This document shows positions 17,469 to 25,804 of a stretch of DNA of 41,684 nucleotides, one piece after another. The notes under the pieces were generated by a model, which did no database searches, was not told where the DNA came from, and was given only the letters and a program-made list of their open reading frames with translations. Origin of the DNA: an uncultured Eubacteriales bacterium (GTDB lineage Bacteria > Bacillota > Clostridia > Lachnospirales > Lachnospiraceae); assembly GCA_900316115.1 (NCBI GenBank), contig ONBN01000036.1:1-41684 (forward strand). Direction: 5' to 3'. How positions within the stretch are numbered: position 1 is the stretch's first letter; each line of letters begins with the position of its first letter. The translations under genes were made by a program, and so were the position numbers.

Positions 17469-17517
17469 AAAAGCAGGAGGAAATTTCTCTTAATGGGAAA
17501 TTTTCTCCTGCTTTTTT
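17469..17517 (+). terminator. Terminator after the TetR-family gene
   Basis: AAAGCAGGAGGAAATTTC pairs with GAAATTTTCTCCTGCTTT around a short loop and ends in a T-run. An A-run on its 5' side makes it usable from both directions, so it can also end the convergent Rpn-gene transcript. Confidence 0.85.
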
Positions 17518-17524
17518 CTCGATA

Positions 17525-18340
17525 TCAAACAGGCTGAACAATTGTTATTGCTCGCCGAACCTGCTCTACTGACAATTTGGTAGTCCTTGAAATCTTATCA
17601 AGATCATGCTCGCCCTCTGACCATAAGTTCAGGGCTATATCCATTCTTGCCTTAATATCTGCGTCACCACGCTCTCTGTCTACAATTTTCTGCATTGTTT
17701 CACACATTTCAGCCACTCCTTTCGGTTCTTCTTTAAAATACCTGACTCTTTCTGCAATCTTAGGATTATGCATCTCATGATAATCTTTACAGTTAAAATC
17801 ATGCATCAGCCATCCAATTTCATCATTTCCTCTATAAGCGCCATTTACATAAACAATGTGTGCTTTGTCTCCAAACAATTTTCCTGTTTCCTGAACAGTT
17901 CTTTCTACTGTATATACCGGAAGACCTCCTTTCAAAACATCATTAGCTGTAATAAATATAATGTATGTCTCCGGCATTTCTACATATTTTTCTCCTGATG
18001 TGGTAAGCCTTGAATCAAATAATGCACTATTAAGTCTGGCACGTTCAGGAACTGCCCCACTATCATTCTGCTGCACTTCAATATCATATTGCTTTCCTGT
18101 GGCATCATTAGCATAAATATCAAGTCTCACAGACCGTCCAAACAAATTTCCTATTGTTACCTGTGTAACAGCTTTTGTCACAGATAAATCATTTCTCTTT
18201 AATATTATTTTTAGAAGTTCTTCTGTACATTCAAGATCACCTGAAAAGACCTGTGTCATAAAAGTATCATCCATTAATGTAAATTTATTAATGACATCCA
18301 TACGCTCCATATTCTTTTGTTCCAGATTTAACACTTGCAT
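17525..18340 (-). CDS. Rpn-family PD-(D/E)XK nuclease-like protein
   Basis: This 271-residue protein belongs to the Rpn / 'PD-(D/E)XK nuclease family transposase' group. The core motif is visible: aspartate in RLDIYANDATGKQ followed by the ExQ motif in YDIEVQQND. The preceding N-terminal block NKFTLMDDTFMTQVFSGDLE is typical of the Firmicutes branch, and YIIFITANDV closes the nuclease core. The C-terminal ~60 residues (MDIALNLWSEGEHDLDKISR) are helical and form the usual helix-turn-helix-like tail. AAGGTGAG precedes the ATG. Members are multicopy in Lachnospiraceae genomes. E. coli Rpn proteins promote RecA-independent recombination and cut DNA. I see no terminal inverted repeats or target duplication, so I do not call an insertion sequence. 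Confidence 0.8.
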   Translation of the reverse strand: MQVLNLEQKNMERMDVINKFTLMDDTFMTQVFSGDLECTEELLKIILKRNDLSVTKAVTQVTIGNLFGRSVRLDIYANDATGKQYDIEVQQNDSGAVPERARLNSALFDSRLTTSGEKYVEMPETYIIFITANDVLKGGLPVYTVERTVQETGKLFGDKAHIVYVNGAYRGNDEIGWLMHDFNCKDYHEMHNPKIAERVRYFKEEPKGVAEMCETMQKIVDRERGDADIKARMDIALNLWSEGEHDLDKISRTTKLSVEQVRRAITIVQPV

Positions 18341-18451
18341 TTTCTCACCTTCTTTTCTACATTATACTTGCTATTGTTTTTTTCTACAACTAAATTTACT
18401 CATTCCTTCTCGAAAATCCTACTCTCTCAATTTTTAAGGGTAATCAATTTC

Positions 18452-18496
18452 AAAAAAAGAGAAATATCTACTTTTCAAGATATTCCTCTCTTTTTA
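18452..18496. terminator. Bidirectional terminator downstream of the fum genes
   Basis: AAAAAGAG-AAATATCT pairs with AGATATT-CCTCTCTTTTT around a short loop, with A/T runs on both sides. It ends the long fumarate operon about 90 nt after fumB. Upstream of the Rpn gene (same strand) it insulates that gene. Confidence 0.75.
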
Positions 18497-18584
18497 TTTC
18501 ATTATCTATATTATTCAGTTGTGTCGAACAATTTCTTCAGAAGTCCACCATACTCAAAAAGCAAGATTTTTCCCATATCACAGA

Positions 18585-19145
18585 TTATTCGTGCTCTTTC
18601 AGATACTGTGCACGGCCTTCTTCATAAAGGTTGTTGCCTTCGCAGTCGATGATGACTACAAGAGGCATATCCTCTACATAAAGCTTTCTGAGAGCCTCTG
18701 CGCCAAGATCCTCATATGCGATCAGTTCTGCTTTCTTGATACATCTGGAAAGCAGTGCACCTGCGCCACCGATAGCTCCGAAATAAACACCTGAGTATTT
18801 CTTCATCGCTTCCACAACCTCTGGAAGGCGGGCACCTTTTCCGATCATTCCTCTTGCACCAACAGACATCATAGTAGGTGCATAAGCATCCATACGTCCG
18901 CTGGTTGTGGGGCCTGCAGATCCGATCACTTTTCCTGGTTTTGCAGGGGTAGGTCCAACATAATAAATGGTGGCATCTGTAGGATCAAATGGGATCTTTT
19001 CTCCCTTTGCCAGAGCCTCACACATTCTTTTGTGTCCTGCATCCCTGGATGTATAAATGGTTCCTGTAAGCAGTACCTGATCTCCTGCATGAAGTGTTTT
19101 TGCCAGCTCCTCAGTAAGAGGCAGTGTAATATGTCTTCTCTCCAT
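18585..19145 (-). CDS. fumB: Class I fumarate hydratase, beta (C-terminal) subunit
   Basis: This 186-residue protein is the beta subunit of the two-subunit, oxygen-sensitive [4Fe-4S] class I fumarase/tartrate dehydratase family. It interconverts malate and fumarate together with the alpha subunit encoded immediately upstream. Diagnostic blocks are DQVLLTGTIYTSRDAGHKRM near the N-terminus, GSAGPTTSGRMDAYAP, and GARGMIGKG. Its ATG directly follows the alpha subunit's stop with no spacer, so translation is coupled. Tartrate dehydratase (TtdB) is the main alternative; the neighbouring fumarate reductase and malate dehydrogenase make fumarase far more likely. It is the last gene of the hdr-flx-frd-fum operon. 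The symbol denotes the beta subunit, not E. coli FumB. Confidence 0.9.
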   Translation of the reverse strand: MERRHITLPLTEELAKTLHAGDQVLLTGTIYTSRDAGHKRMCEALAKGEKIPFDPTDATIYYVGPTPAKPGKVIGSAGPTTSGRMDAYAPTMMSVGARGMIGKGARLPEVVEAMKKYSGVYFGAIGGAGALLSRCIKKAELIAYEDLGAEALRKLYVEDMPLVVIIDCEGNNLYEEGRAQYLKEHE

Positions 19146-19988
19146 TTAAATCACCTCCGTTTTATGACGGGTCACATGGCAGTTAATATTTACTGCACAA
19201 GGCATTCCGGCAATATGAGTAGGCATTGTCTCAATGTTCAGTCCAATGGCTGTAGTCTTTCCGCCAAAGCCCTGTGGTCCGATTCCCAGCTTGTTGACCT
19301 TTTCCAGCATTTCTTTTTCAAGGTCTGCATAGAATGGATCCGGATTCTCAGAATCGATAGGACGCATCAGTGCTTTTTTTGCAAGAAGTGCACATTTATC
19401 AAAAGTACCACCAATACCTACACCAACAACCATAGGCGGACACGGATTAGGGCCTGCAGTCTCTACTGCTTCCAGGATGAAATCCTTGATCCCCTGAAGT
19501 CCTGCTGAAGGCTTGAACATACGGATCATACTCATGTTCTCGCTTCCAAAACCTTTAGGGCCTACAGTGATCTTAATATTTTCACCAGGTACGATCTCTG
19601 TGTAAAGCATAGCCGGTGTATTGTCTCCTGTATTTCCTCTGCGGACAGGATCCTTTACAACGGATTTTCTCAGATATCCATTGGTATAACCTCTACGGAC
19701 ACCCTCATCAACTGCCTCACGAAGATCTCCTCCTGTGATATGTACGTCCTGACCGATTTCCAGGAACACACATGCCATTCCTGTATCCTGGCAGATCGGC
19801 ACACATTCACTGTCAGCGATCTCGTAATTCTGGATGATGTCATCCAGAACGCCTTTTGCGATCTCTCCGTCTTCACATGCACGGCAATTCTTGATCGCAC
19901 ACTTTACGTCTTCCGGAAGATGCTCATTTGCCTGGATGCAAAGCTTTTCAACTACGTCTGTGATCTGGCTTGCTAAAATCTCACGCAT
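19146..19988 (-). CDS. fumA: Class I fumarate hydratase, alpha (N-terminal) subunit
   Basis: This 280-residue alpha subunit holds the catalytic [4Fe-4S] cluster of class I fumarase. Cluster-ligand candidates are in [31 protein letters not shown] and the C-terminal [22 protein letters not shown] is a further family block. The ATG at 19988 has AGGAG 10 bases upstream; an in-frame GTG at 19997 would leave no room for the ribosome site. It lies 74 bp behind frdA and abuts the beta-subunit gene. Its place between malate dehydrogenase and fumarate reductase indicates it works in the reductive direction, dehydrating malate to fumarate for reduction to succinate. The symbol denotes the alpha subunit. 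Confidence 0.9.
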   Translation of the reverse strand: MREILASQITDVVEKLCIQANEHLPEDVKCAIKNCRACEDGEIAKGVLDDIIQNYEIADSECVPICQDTGMACVFLEIGQDVHITGGDLREAVDEGVRRGYTNGYLRKSVVKDPVRRGNTGDNTPAMLYTEIVPGENIKITVGPKGFGSENMSMIRMFKPSAGLQGIKDFILEAVETAGPNPCPPMVVGVGIGGTFDKCALLAKKALMRPIDSENPDPFYADLEKEMLEKVNKLGIGPQGFGGKTTAIGLNIETMPTHIAGMPCAVNINCHVTRHKTEVI

Positions 19989-20062
19989 ACTACTCACTCT
20001 CCTGTTTTTTATTTATCGAAACTGCTCAGTACCCTTGTGGGATACTGCCTGCTGAATACTTA

Positions 20063-21685
20063 TTATTTATCAAAACTGTCAACAGTTCCTTCGTGTCTTG
20101 CATATTTTGGAAGAAGCAGCGGAGAAACGTCCTCAGAATGAAGTCCTGCTTTTTCCAGTTCTTCTGCATAAGCCTGTACATGATCAAGGTTCATCTTTCC
20201 AAGAGTGATCTCTTTTACTCTTGCAGCTGCAGCCTTACCTGCATCACGGCCGAATACGATAACATCCAGAAGGGAATTGCCCATCAGACGGTTACGTCCA
20301 TGGATTCCTCCAACAGCCTCTCCTGCAACAAGCAGGTTCGGGATTACCTTTGTAAATCCGTCTCCGCCGATCTCCAGACCACCGTTCTGATAATGCAGGG
20401 TAGGATATACAAGGATTGGAAGCTTTCTCATATCGATTCCATAATTCATGTACATACGAAGCATTGCAGGAATTCTCTTTTCAATGGTTCCTGCACCACT
20501 CATTTCCTCGATCATTGGAGTATCCAGCCATACACCGGTTCCGATAGGAGTTTTTACTCCTTTTCCTCTTTCTGTACACTCACGGATAATGGATGCAGCA
20601 GCTACGTCACGGGTTTCCAGCGGATGCATGAATGCTTCACCATCTACGTTTACAAGCATTGCTCCAATAGAACGTACCTTCTCGGTAACAAGTGCACCAA
20701 AGATCTGTGAAGGATAAGCAACACCTGTAGGATGATACTGAATCGTATCCTGATACAGAAGCGGTGCTCCGGCACGATATCCAAGTACAAGTCCGTCAGC
20801 AGTTGCTCCATAATGGTTGGATGTAGGGAATCCCTGATAATGCATACGTCCTGCACCACCTGTAGCAATGATCACTGTCTTTGCACGGGCTACCATGTAA
20901 TCTCCTGTCTCCATGTTCAGAAGAACTGCACCTGCAACCTGTCCCTTATCGTCTTTGATCAGCTCTACTGCAGAAGTAAATTCTACAACCGGGATCTGAC
21001 GGTTGATCACCTCATCACGAAGGGTACGCATGATCTCTGCTCCTGAATAATCCTTGCAGGCATGCATTCTCTTTCTGGAAGTTCCGCCACCATGAGTTGT
21101 TACCATATTTCCTTCTGCATCTTTATCAAACATAACACCAAGATCATTCAGCCACTGAATTGCATCTGGTGCTTCCATAACCAGCTTTTTCAGAAGTTCC
21201 GGTCTTGCTGCAAAATGTCCGCCACCGAAAGCATCCAGATAATGCTGTACCGGTGAATCGTTTTCTTTATCTGCTGCCTGGATACCGCCCTCTGCCATCA
21301 TGGTATTGGCATCACCGATACGCAGCTTTGTAACGATCATAACCTTTGCACCGGCCTCATGAGCTTCAATGGCTGCAGAAGATCCTGCACCGCCGCCGCC
21401 GATCACCAGTACGTCTACGTCATAATCTACTTTGTCAAGATCTACTTTATCCTTCAGCAGACGGCTGTTGGAATGAAGAAGATGTGTCAGCTCCTTGGGA
21501 GCCTTCTGTCCTTTATTTGGTCCGATCTTAATCTCGGCAAATGCCTCTTCCCTGTAATCCGGATGAAAAGCCTTCAAAAGAGTGTCCTTCTCTTCAGCTG
21601 TCATTCTTCTAGGCTCCATGCCAATTCGTGAAGGTCTTGTTGCCTCCACTTTTTTCACGGATTCCATCATTTCTGGTGTAAACAT
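20063..21685 (-). CDS. frdA: Soluble fumarate reductase flavoprotein subunit (FrdA/TfrA-like)
   Basis: This 540-residue flavoprotein of the fumarate reductase/succinate dehydrogenase family has a non-standard ~85-residue N-terminal extension before the FAD dinucleotide fold (DVLVIGGGGAGSS, 91-103). Active-site blocks are present: HPTG (318-321), ETRDVAAASI with R359, HYQNGG with H431, and NRLMGNSLLD with R466. The histidine that binds FAD covalently in membrane FrdA/SdhA is replaced by asparagine (GDANTMMAEGG, N127), so FAD should be non-covalent. The C-terminus stops ~70 residues after the FAD domain, without the long helical domain of quinol-linked enzymes. AAGGAGG precedes the ATG, 12 bp behind frdB. 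No membrane anchor gene is present. It probably reduces fumarate in the cytosol with electrons from FrdB. L-aspartate oxidase is the main alternative and does not fit the neighbours. Confidence 0.88.
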   Translation of the reverse strand: MFTPEMMESVKKVEATRPSRIGMEPRRMTAEEKDTLLKAFHPDYREEAFAEIKIGPNKGQKAPKELTHLLHSNSRLLKDKVDLDKVDYDVDVLVIGGGGAGSSAAIEAHEAGAKVMIVTKLRIGDANTMMAEGGIQAADKENDSPVQHYLDAFGGGHFAARPELLKKLVMEAPDAIQWLNDLGVMFDKDAEGNMVTTHGGGTSRKRMHACKDYSGAEIMRTLRDEVINRQIPVVEFTSAVELIKDDKGQVAGAVLLNMETGDYMVARAKTVIIATGGAGRMHYQGFPTSNHYGATADGLVLGYRAGAPLLYQDTIQYHPTGVAYPSQIFGALVTEKVRSIGAMLVNVDGEAFMHPLETRDVAAASIIRECTERGKGVKTPIGTGVWLDTPMIEEMSGAGTIEKRIPAMLRMYMNYGIDMRKLPILVYPTLHYQNGGLEIGGDGFTKVIPNLLVAGEAVGGIHGRNRLMGNSLLDVIVFGRDAGKAAAARVKEITLGKMNLDHVQAYAEELEKAGLHSEDVSPLLLPKYARHEGTVDSFDK

Positions 21686-21697
21686 GGCTTCTCCTCC

Positions 21698-22372
21698 TTA
21701 TTTCTCAATCTCTCTATGGTTGTAAAGTTCTTCCATTTCCGTGATAGGCTTCTGCATGATCTGCTCGATCAGCTCGTCATATGCTCCCTCATGGATCTCT
21801 TCTACACGTTTAGCCAGATGCTCACTCTTTGGTGCGATATACTTTCCAGTAAGACGTCTTGCCAGAAGGCCAACCATCGGGTGGGAAATCTCTGCAGGGC
21901 AGCGTACTGTACAGCAGCCGCATGCGATACAGTCAAAGGATTCCTCTGCACATTTTTCAAATTCTCCACGCTGTGCATAAGCGATATACTGCATAACATT
22001 CAGATTCTGTGTACATGCTTTTGTGCAGGCATTACATCCGATACAGCTGTAGATCTCTGGATAAAGTTCCATCATGATACGCTGCTTTGGACGGATCTCA
22101 TCGATCTCATAAGTTCTCTTGTCTGTTGGGAAGAATGGGATGCTTGCCACATACATACCTTCCTGTACCTGTGTCTGACAGGCAAGACAGGTTTTCAGTT
22201 CATTTTTTCCTTTGATCCTGTACATGGTTGCACAGGCGCCGCAGAAACCATGACGGCATCCGCAGCCTCTTTTTAAGGTATAACCTGCATATTCCATAGC
22301 GGTCATGATCGTAAGATCAGCAGGTACTGTGTATTTTTTTCCAAAGAAATATACATTTACCATATTTTCCAT
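21698..22372 (-). CDS. frdB: Fumarate reductase iron-sulfur subunit (FrdB, HdrC-like C-terminus)
   Basis: This 224-residue electron-transfer subunit has an N-terminal [2Fe-2S] ferredoxin fold (C37, C39, C44, C47, then C62 and C65 as ligand candidates). A C-terminal domain holds two four-cysteine motifs: C110-C113-C116-C120 (CIGCNACTKAC) and C138-C141-C144-C148 (CIACGCCTVRC). Classical FrdB has one [2Fe-2S], one [4Fe-4S] and one [3Fe-4S] cluster; two complete [4Fe-4S] motifs instead resemble HdrC and the middle part of methanogen TfrB. The TfrB CCG domain is not fused here but is encoded separately by hdrB. I chose the ATG at 22372 (AAGGA upstream) because the ferredoxin domain starts there. 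A 128-bp spacer separates it from flxA, and frdA follows by 12 bp. Confidence 0.86.
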   Translation of the reverse strand: MENMVNVYFFGKKYTVPADLTIMTAMEYAGYTLKRGCGCRHGFCGACATMYRIKGKNELKTCLACQTQVQEGMYVASIPFFPTDKRTYEIDEIRPKQRIMMELYPEIYSCIGCNACTKACTQNLNVMQYIAYAQRGEFEKCAEESFDCIACGCCTVRCPAEISHPMVGLLARRLTGKYIAPKSEHLAKRVEEIHEGAYDELIEQIMQKPITEMEELYNHREIEK

Positions 22373-22445
22373 GTTATTTGATCCTTTCTTGTAGTAGGTA
22401 ATCGCAGTGTTAAGCTCGATTCCGCTTTGCTTCATCTCGCTGTTT

Positions 22446-22459
22446 TCGTGCAAGCACGA
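22446..22459 (-). promoter_or_regulatory. Small hairpin in the flxA-frdB spacer
   Basis: TCGTGC-AA-GCACGA is a 6-bp perfect inverted repeat in the only sizeable gap (128 bp) inside the hdr-flx-frd-fum gene train. It has no T-run. It may mark an mRNA processing point or simply the join between the flx-hdr and frd-fum modules. Confidence 0.3.
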
Positions 22460-22500
22460 CACAGCTCATGTCTGTTCCTGTGTGCACTGCTCATTGCTTA

Positions 22501-23355
22501 TCAATACTCATCAGGTAACTCATCAATCTCATCCAGTCGGAAGACCGGTCCGTCCTTGCACACATATTTGGAACCAATATTGCAGCGTCCGCACTTACCG
22601 ATTCCGCATTTCATACGAAGTTCCAGTGTGGTATAAACCTGTGATCTTGAAAAGCCCAGTTCTTCCAGTCCCTGAAGAACAAACTTGATCATGATCGGCG
22701 GTCCGCACACCAATGCAACTTTATTTGTATCAAATCCGATTTCTTTCAGATAGCTTGGAACAAAGCCTACATGTCCGTCCCAGCCCTCCTGCTCACGGTC
22801 AATGGTAAGATATACATTTACATCTTTCGCTTTCATCCATACATTCTGGATCTCTTTCAGCTTAACCAGATCATCTGCGGAACGGGAACCGTACAGAATA
22901 TCCACAGTTCCATAATCCTCACGATTGTCCAGCACATAATTGATTACAGAACGAAGAGGTGCCAGACCGATACCTCCGGCGATAAACAGAAGATTCTTTC
23001 CTTTCAGCTTATCCTCTACCGGAAAATGATTTCCATAAGGCCCACGCACTGTGATCTCATCCCCAACCTGCAAGCTGTGCAGATAAGAAGTCAGCTCTCC
23101 GCATCTTTTAATACTAAATTCCTGATATTCTTTATTCGTAGGGGAAGATGTAATGGAAAACATTCCTTCACTGACTCCAGGTGCGCAAAGCATTGCACAC
23201 TGTCCAGGCATATGCTCAAAAAGCTTTCCTCCATCCGGTGCATTTACACAAAAGGTTTTTACATCCGGAGTTTCCTCATTAATGCTGGTGATAACTCCTA
23301 CCTTTGGGATCAGAGTATCCAGTTTGTAGTTTTTATGGCAGGTACATTCACTCAT
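22501..23355 (-). CDS. flxA: FlxA-like NAD(P)H:acceptor oxidoreductase (FAD, [2Fe-2S])
   Basis: This 284-residue protein of the ferredoxin-NADP reductase superfamily resembles FlxA, AsrB and PyrK. The FAD-binding beta barrel is followed by IKRCGELTSYLHSLQVGDEI, the NAD(P)-binding half begins LFIAGGIGLAPLRSVI, and GPPIMIKFVLQGLEELG is the later NAD-domain block. A C-terminal four-cysteine motif at C250, C255, C258 and C266 fits a PyrK-type [2Fe-2S] cluster. In the known FlxABCD-HdrABC complex this subunit is the NADH entry point. Its ATG overlaps the stop of flxB (ATGA), so synthesis is coupled. Here it should take electrons from NADH and pass them through FlxB/FlxC/FlxD to HdrA. The cofactor preference (NADH over NADPH) is inferred from the family. 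Confidence 0.87.
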   Translation of the reverse strand: MSECTCHKNYKLDTLIPKVGVITSINEETPDVKTFCVNAPDGGKLFEHMPGQCAMLCAPGVSEGMFSITSSPTNKEYQEFSIKRCGELTSYLHSLQVGDEITVRGPYGNHFPVEDKLKGKNLLFIAGGIGLAPLRSVINYVLDNREDYGTVDILYGSRSADDLVKLKEIQNVWMKAKDVNVYLTIDREQEGWDGHVGFVPSYLKEIGFDTNKVALVCGPPIMIKFVLQGLEELGFSRSQVYTTLELRMKCGIGKCGRCNIGSKYVCKDGPVFRLDEIDELPDEY

Positions 23356-24395
23356 GCTTTTTCTCCTCCCTGCTTTTCAAAGGCTTTGATCACCTTTACA
23401 ATATTTAATGCTTCCGGACATTTCTCTACGCAGCGTCCGCATCCTACACAGGAATACATGCCGTCGTTATTTGCCGGGAAATAAACCAGCTTATGCATAA
23501 ATCTCTGACGGAATCTCTGCAGCTGTGTTGTACGGTTATTACCGCCGGCCATCAGCGTGAAATCAGAATACATGCAGGAATCCCAGCAGCGATAACGCTT
23601 TACGCCGTGGCCTGTATCATAATCTTTAATGTCATAACACTGGCAGGTAGGACATACAAAAGTACAGGTACCACATGCCAGACATGGTTTATAAAGCTCG
23701 TTCCATACAGGAGAATTGAATCTTTCTTCTGTAGCATCTCCATTCCATCCTTCCAGGGAAAGATGTGTATACGGAAGCTTTTCGATAATGGAACGGATGG
23801 TTTCTTTTTCCTTTGAAACAGCCTCTTCATCTGCTGCATCTGCATCCTGAAGAAGTTCTTTTACGCTGTCAGTAAGAGCATTTCCTTTTTCTGTAAGAGT
23901 TTTCCAGAAAAGATCCTCACCGATCATCCATACAGCCACATCAGCTGTCGGCTCTGCTGCATCTGTTCCGAAGATCTTGCAGAAGCAGGACTCTTCCGGC
24001 TCATGACATGCCATGGCAACGATAGTTCCGTGCTCTCTTCTTGCAGCATAGAAAGTATCTACAGGCTCTGTAAGAAATACTTTATCAAGAACCTCTACAC
24101 CTTTCACATCACAGGCTTTCATTCCAAATACTACAAATGGATGCTCTCTTAATGCTTCCGGCTCTACGGACAGCTTTTTGCCGTCACGTACACAGGTATA
24201 TAAGGTTTCACTCTGTGGGAAAAATGCATCTTTTCCGGATTTTACGGTTTTTAAGGTTGTAAGGTCAACATCTACATCTTCTGTCCACAAAGCAAAATTT
24301 GTCTGCTCTGCCTTTTTTACAGGAAGGATCAGATCCTGTTTTTCTGAAATCATCTGGAATAATGCCTTCAGATTTTCTTTTTTTATCTTGTACAT
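23352..24395 (-). CDS. flxB: FlxB-like 4Fe-4S dicluster protein
   Basis: This 347-residue iron-sulfur protein resembles FlxB, AsrA (anaerobic sulfite reductase subunit A) and the beta subunit of sulfhydrogenases. The N-terminal ~215 residues have no cysteine motifs beyond an isolated CHEPEESCFC. The C-terminal part holds two ferredoxin motifs, CLACGTCTFVCPTCQCYD and CVGCGRCVEKCPEAL. This fits two [4Fe-4S] clusters wiring the FAD subunit to the rest of the complex. The gene starts 4 bp behind flxC and overlaps flxA. In sulfite and sulfur reductases the same pair of proteins (AsrA/AsrB) feeds electrons from NADH, but no catalytic AsrC-type subunit is present here. Confidence 0.85.
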   Translation of the reverse strand: MYKIKKENLKALFQMISEKQDLILPVKKAEQTNFALWTEDVDVDLTTLKTVKSGKDAFFPQSETLYTCVRDGKKLSVEPEALREHPFVVFGMKACDVKGVEVLDKVFLTEPVDTFYAARREHGTIVAMACHEPEESCFCKIFGTDAAEPTADVAVWMIGEDLFWKTLTEKGNALTDSVKELLQDADAADEEAVSKEKETIRSIIEKLPYTHLSLEGWNGDATEERFNSPVWNELYKPCLACGTCTFVCPTCQCYDIKDYDTGHGVKRYRCWDSCMYSDFTLMAGGNNRTTQLQRFRQRFMHKLVYFPANNDGMYSCVGCGRCVEKCPEALNIVKVIKAFEKQGGEKA

Positions 24396-24398
24396 ACA

Positions 24399-25373
24399 TT
24401 ATCCCCTTTCTGCCACAATGCCAGGCTCCACATCATCAAATGTAAAGCTTGTAAGCGGGCCTTTTGATTCAGCATCTGCGCCTGCCTGATATTCCCCATA
24501 GAACTGGTCGATATCTTTGATGAATTTACGGTTGAAAAGATGAAGCGGAATACCCTGGGGGCACACACGGCTGCACTCTCCACAGTCTGTACATCTTCCT
24601 GCTACATGGAATGCACGGATGATGTGGAACATCTTTTCTTCAAAATCATCAACATTGGCTTTCTGGGCGCTGTCAAATTTGGTACTGTCAAAAACACATC
24701 TGCGGCAGCTGCATGCAGGACAGGCATTCCGGCAGGCATTGCAGCGGATACATTTGCTCAGTTCTTTCTGGAAAAATTCAAATCTTTCCTTTGGAGACAT
24801 TGCTTCGATCTGTTCTACTTCTGCAAAACGGTCAGCATCCTTTGTATCCTTGGACTCGCCGATGATCTCATCATAGATCATATGCTCTTTGCCCTTACAT
24901 ACATGGCATCTTTCCAGCATTGCATCTTTATAGGCAGCGGTTTTATTTCCGTAAATTGTTTCTATTTCAAGGTTCTCACACTCATCTGTGATCTCTGCCC
25001 CAGTAATCTTCTGGATTCCCTTGATTCCCATTTTGCGAAGCTTTTCCACATCCAGCTTGCCTTTGCAGCCTACACCGATAATATAGGCTTTTTCACGGTC
25101 TACCCTGTGTTCTTTGATCAGCTGGTTAAAGCTGTATGTATCACACGGTTTCAGACAGACAAGGGTTTTGCCCTCCAGCTTGGAAGCTTCGATCATCATC
25201 TTGCTTAAGTTTGCTCCGCAAAAGCCGTTGTAAACAAATTCATCCAGGCTTTCCGGTGTTTCAAAATATGCTGCTTCAGGATTGTAAGGCAGGTCTCCGG
25301 CTCTCCAGCCAAGAACACGGGCTACCGTTTTATCTGCCAGCAGTTCTTTTGCACGGCTAATCAGTTCCTGCAT
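24399..25373 (-). CDS. flxC: FlxC-like FrhB/4Fe-4S protein
   Basis: This 324-residue protein has an N-terminal segment resembling the coenzyme F420 hydrogenase/dehydrogenase beta (FrhB) domain (FCGANLSKMMIEASKLEGKT, LKPCDTYSFNQLIKE, IIGVGCKGKLDVEKLRKMGI). A four-cysteine cluster region begins at CHVCKG. The C-terminal ferredoxin motifs are CIRCNACRNACPACSCRRC and CTDCGECSRVCPQGIPLHLF. It matches FlxC of FlxABCD-HdrABC loci in order and architecture. It overlaps the end of flxD by 13 bp. F420 is not expected in this organism, so the FrhB-like part probably holds a flavin or only structural cysteines; this is inference. Its role is electron transfer between FlxB and FlxD/HdrA. Confidence 0.82.
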   Translation of the reverse strand: MQELISRAKELLADKTVARVLGWRAGDLPYNPEAAYFETPESLDEFVYNGFCGANLSKMMIEASKLEGKTLVCLKPCDTYSFNQLIKEHRVDREKAYIIGVGCKGKLDVEKLRKMGIKGIQKITGAEITDECENLEIETIYGNKTAAYKDAMLERCHVCKGKEHMIYDEIIGESKDTKDADRFAEVEQIEAMSPKERFEFFQKELSKCIRCNACRNACPACSCRRCVFDSTKFDSAQKANVDDFEEKMFHIIRAFHVAGRCTDCGECSRVCPQGIPLHLFNRKFIKDIDQFYGEYQAGADAESKGPLTSFTFDDVEPGIVAERG

Positions 25374-25804
25374 CTTATATCCTCCAATCTTACATTCTTA
25401 CCAAGAGAATGGATCTTTTCCACAAACTCATTCATGGTCTGGGAGAATTTAACACCTTCTGCTGCAGATACCCATTCCACACGGGTACGTCCGTTTTCCA
25501 CGCCAATATAGTCAAGCATGGAGAACAGAAGTGTCATCCTTCTTCTTGCATAATAGTTTCCGGTTGTATAATGGCAGTCTCCCGGGTGGCATCCACAAAG
25601 GATCACTCCGTCTGCCCCTCTTTCAAAAGCACGGAGGATAAACATTGGATTCACACGGCAGGAACATGGAACACGGATGATCTTTACATCTGCCGGATAA
25701 ACCAGACGGCTGCTTCCTGCCAGGTCTGCACCTGCATAACTGCACCAGTTGCAGCAGAACGCTACGATTTTAGGCCTGAATTCTTCTTTTGCTTCTATCG
25801 ACAT
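25361..25804 (-). CDS. flxD: FlxD/MvhD-like [2Fe-2S] adaptor of HdrA
   Basis: This 147-residue protein is of the MvhD/FlxD family, which links an electron-input module to HdrA. The conserved cysteine blocks are AFCCNWCSYAGADLAG, RVPCSCRVNPMFILRAFERG and GVILCGCHPGDCHY, supporting one [2Fe-2S] cluster. I chose the ATG at 25804 because GGAGG lies 11 bases upstream and the family alignment starts there; in-frame codons further up would add 33 unconserved residues. Its start overlaps the stop of the hdrA reading frame by 10 bp, which shows that hdrA and flxD were selected as a coupled pair and that the intact hdrA frame is the one ending at 25795. In methanogens MvhD passes electrons to the bifurcating flavin of HdrA. 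Confidence 0.88.
   Translation of the reverse strand: MSIEAKEEFRPKIVAFCCNWCSYAGADLAGSSRLVYPADVKIIRVPCSCRVNPMFILRAFERGADGVILCGCHPGDCHYTTGNYYARRRMTLLFSMLDYIGVENGRTRVEWVSAAEGVKFSQTMNEFVEKIHSLGKNVRLEDIRCRN

Noticed and set aside
17525-18340. Insertion sequence around the Rpn gene
   Set aside because: No terminal inverted repeats or target-site duplication is visible; the flanking palindromes are terminators.
20063-21685. L-aspartate oxidase (NadB) for the FrdA-like protein
   Set aside because: No nadA or nadC is near, and the gene is paired with a dedicated Fe-S subunit and fumarase genes. NadB works without such a subunit.
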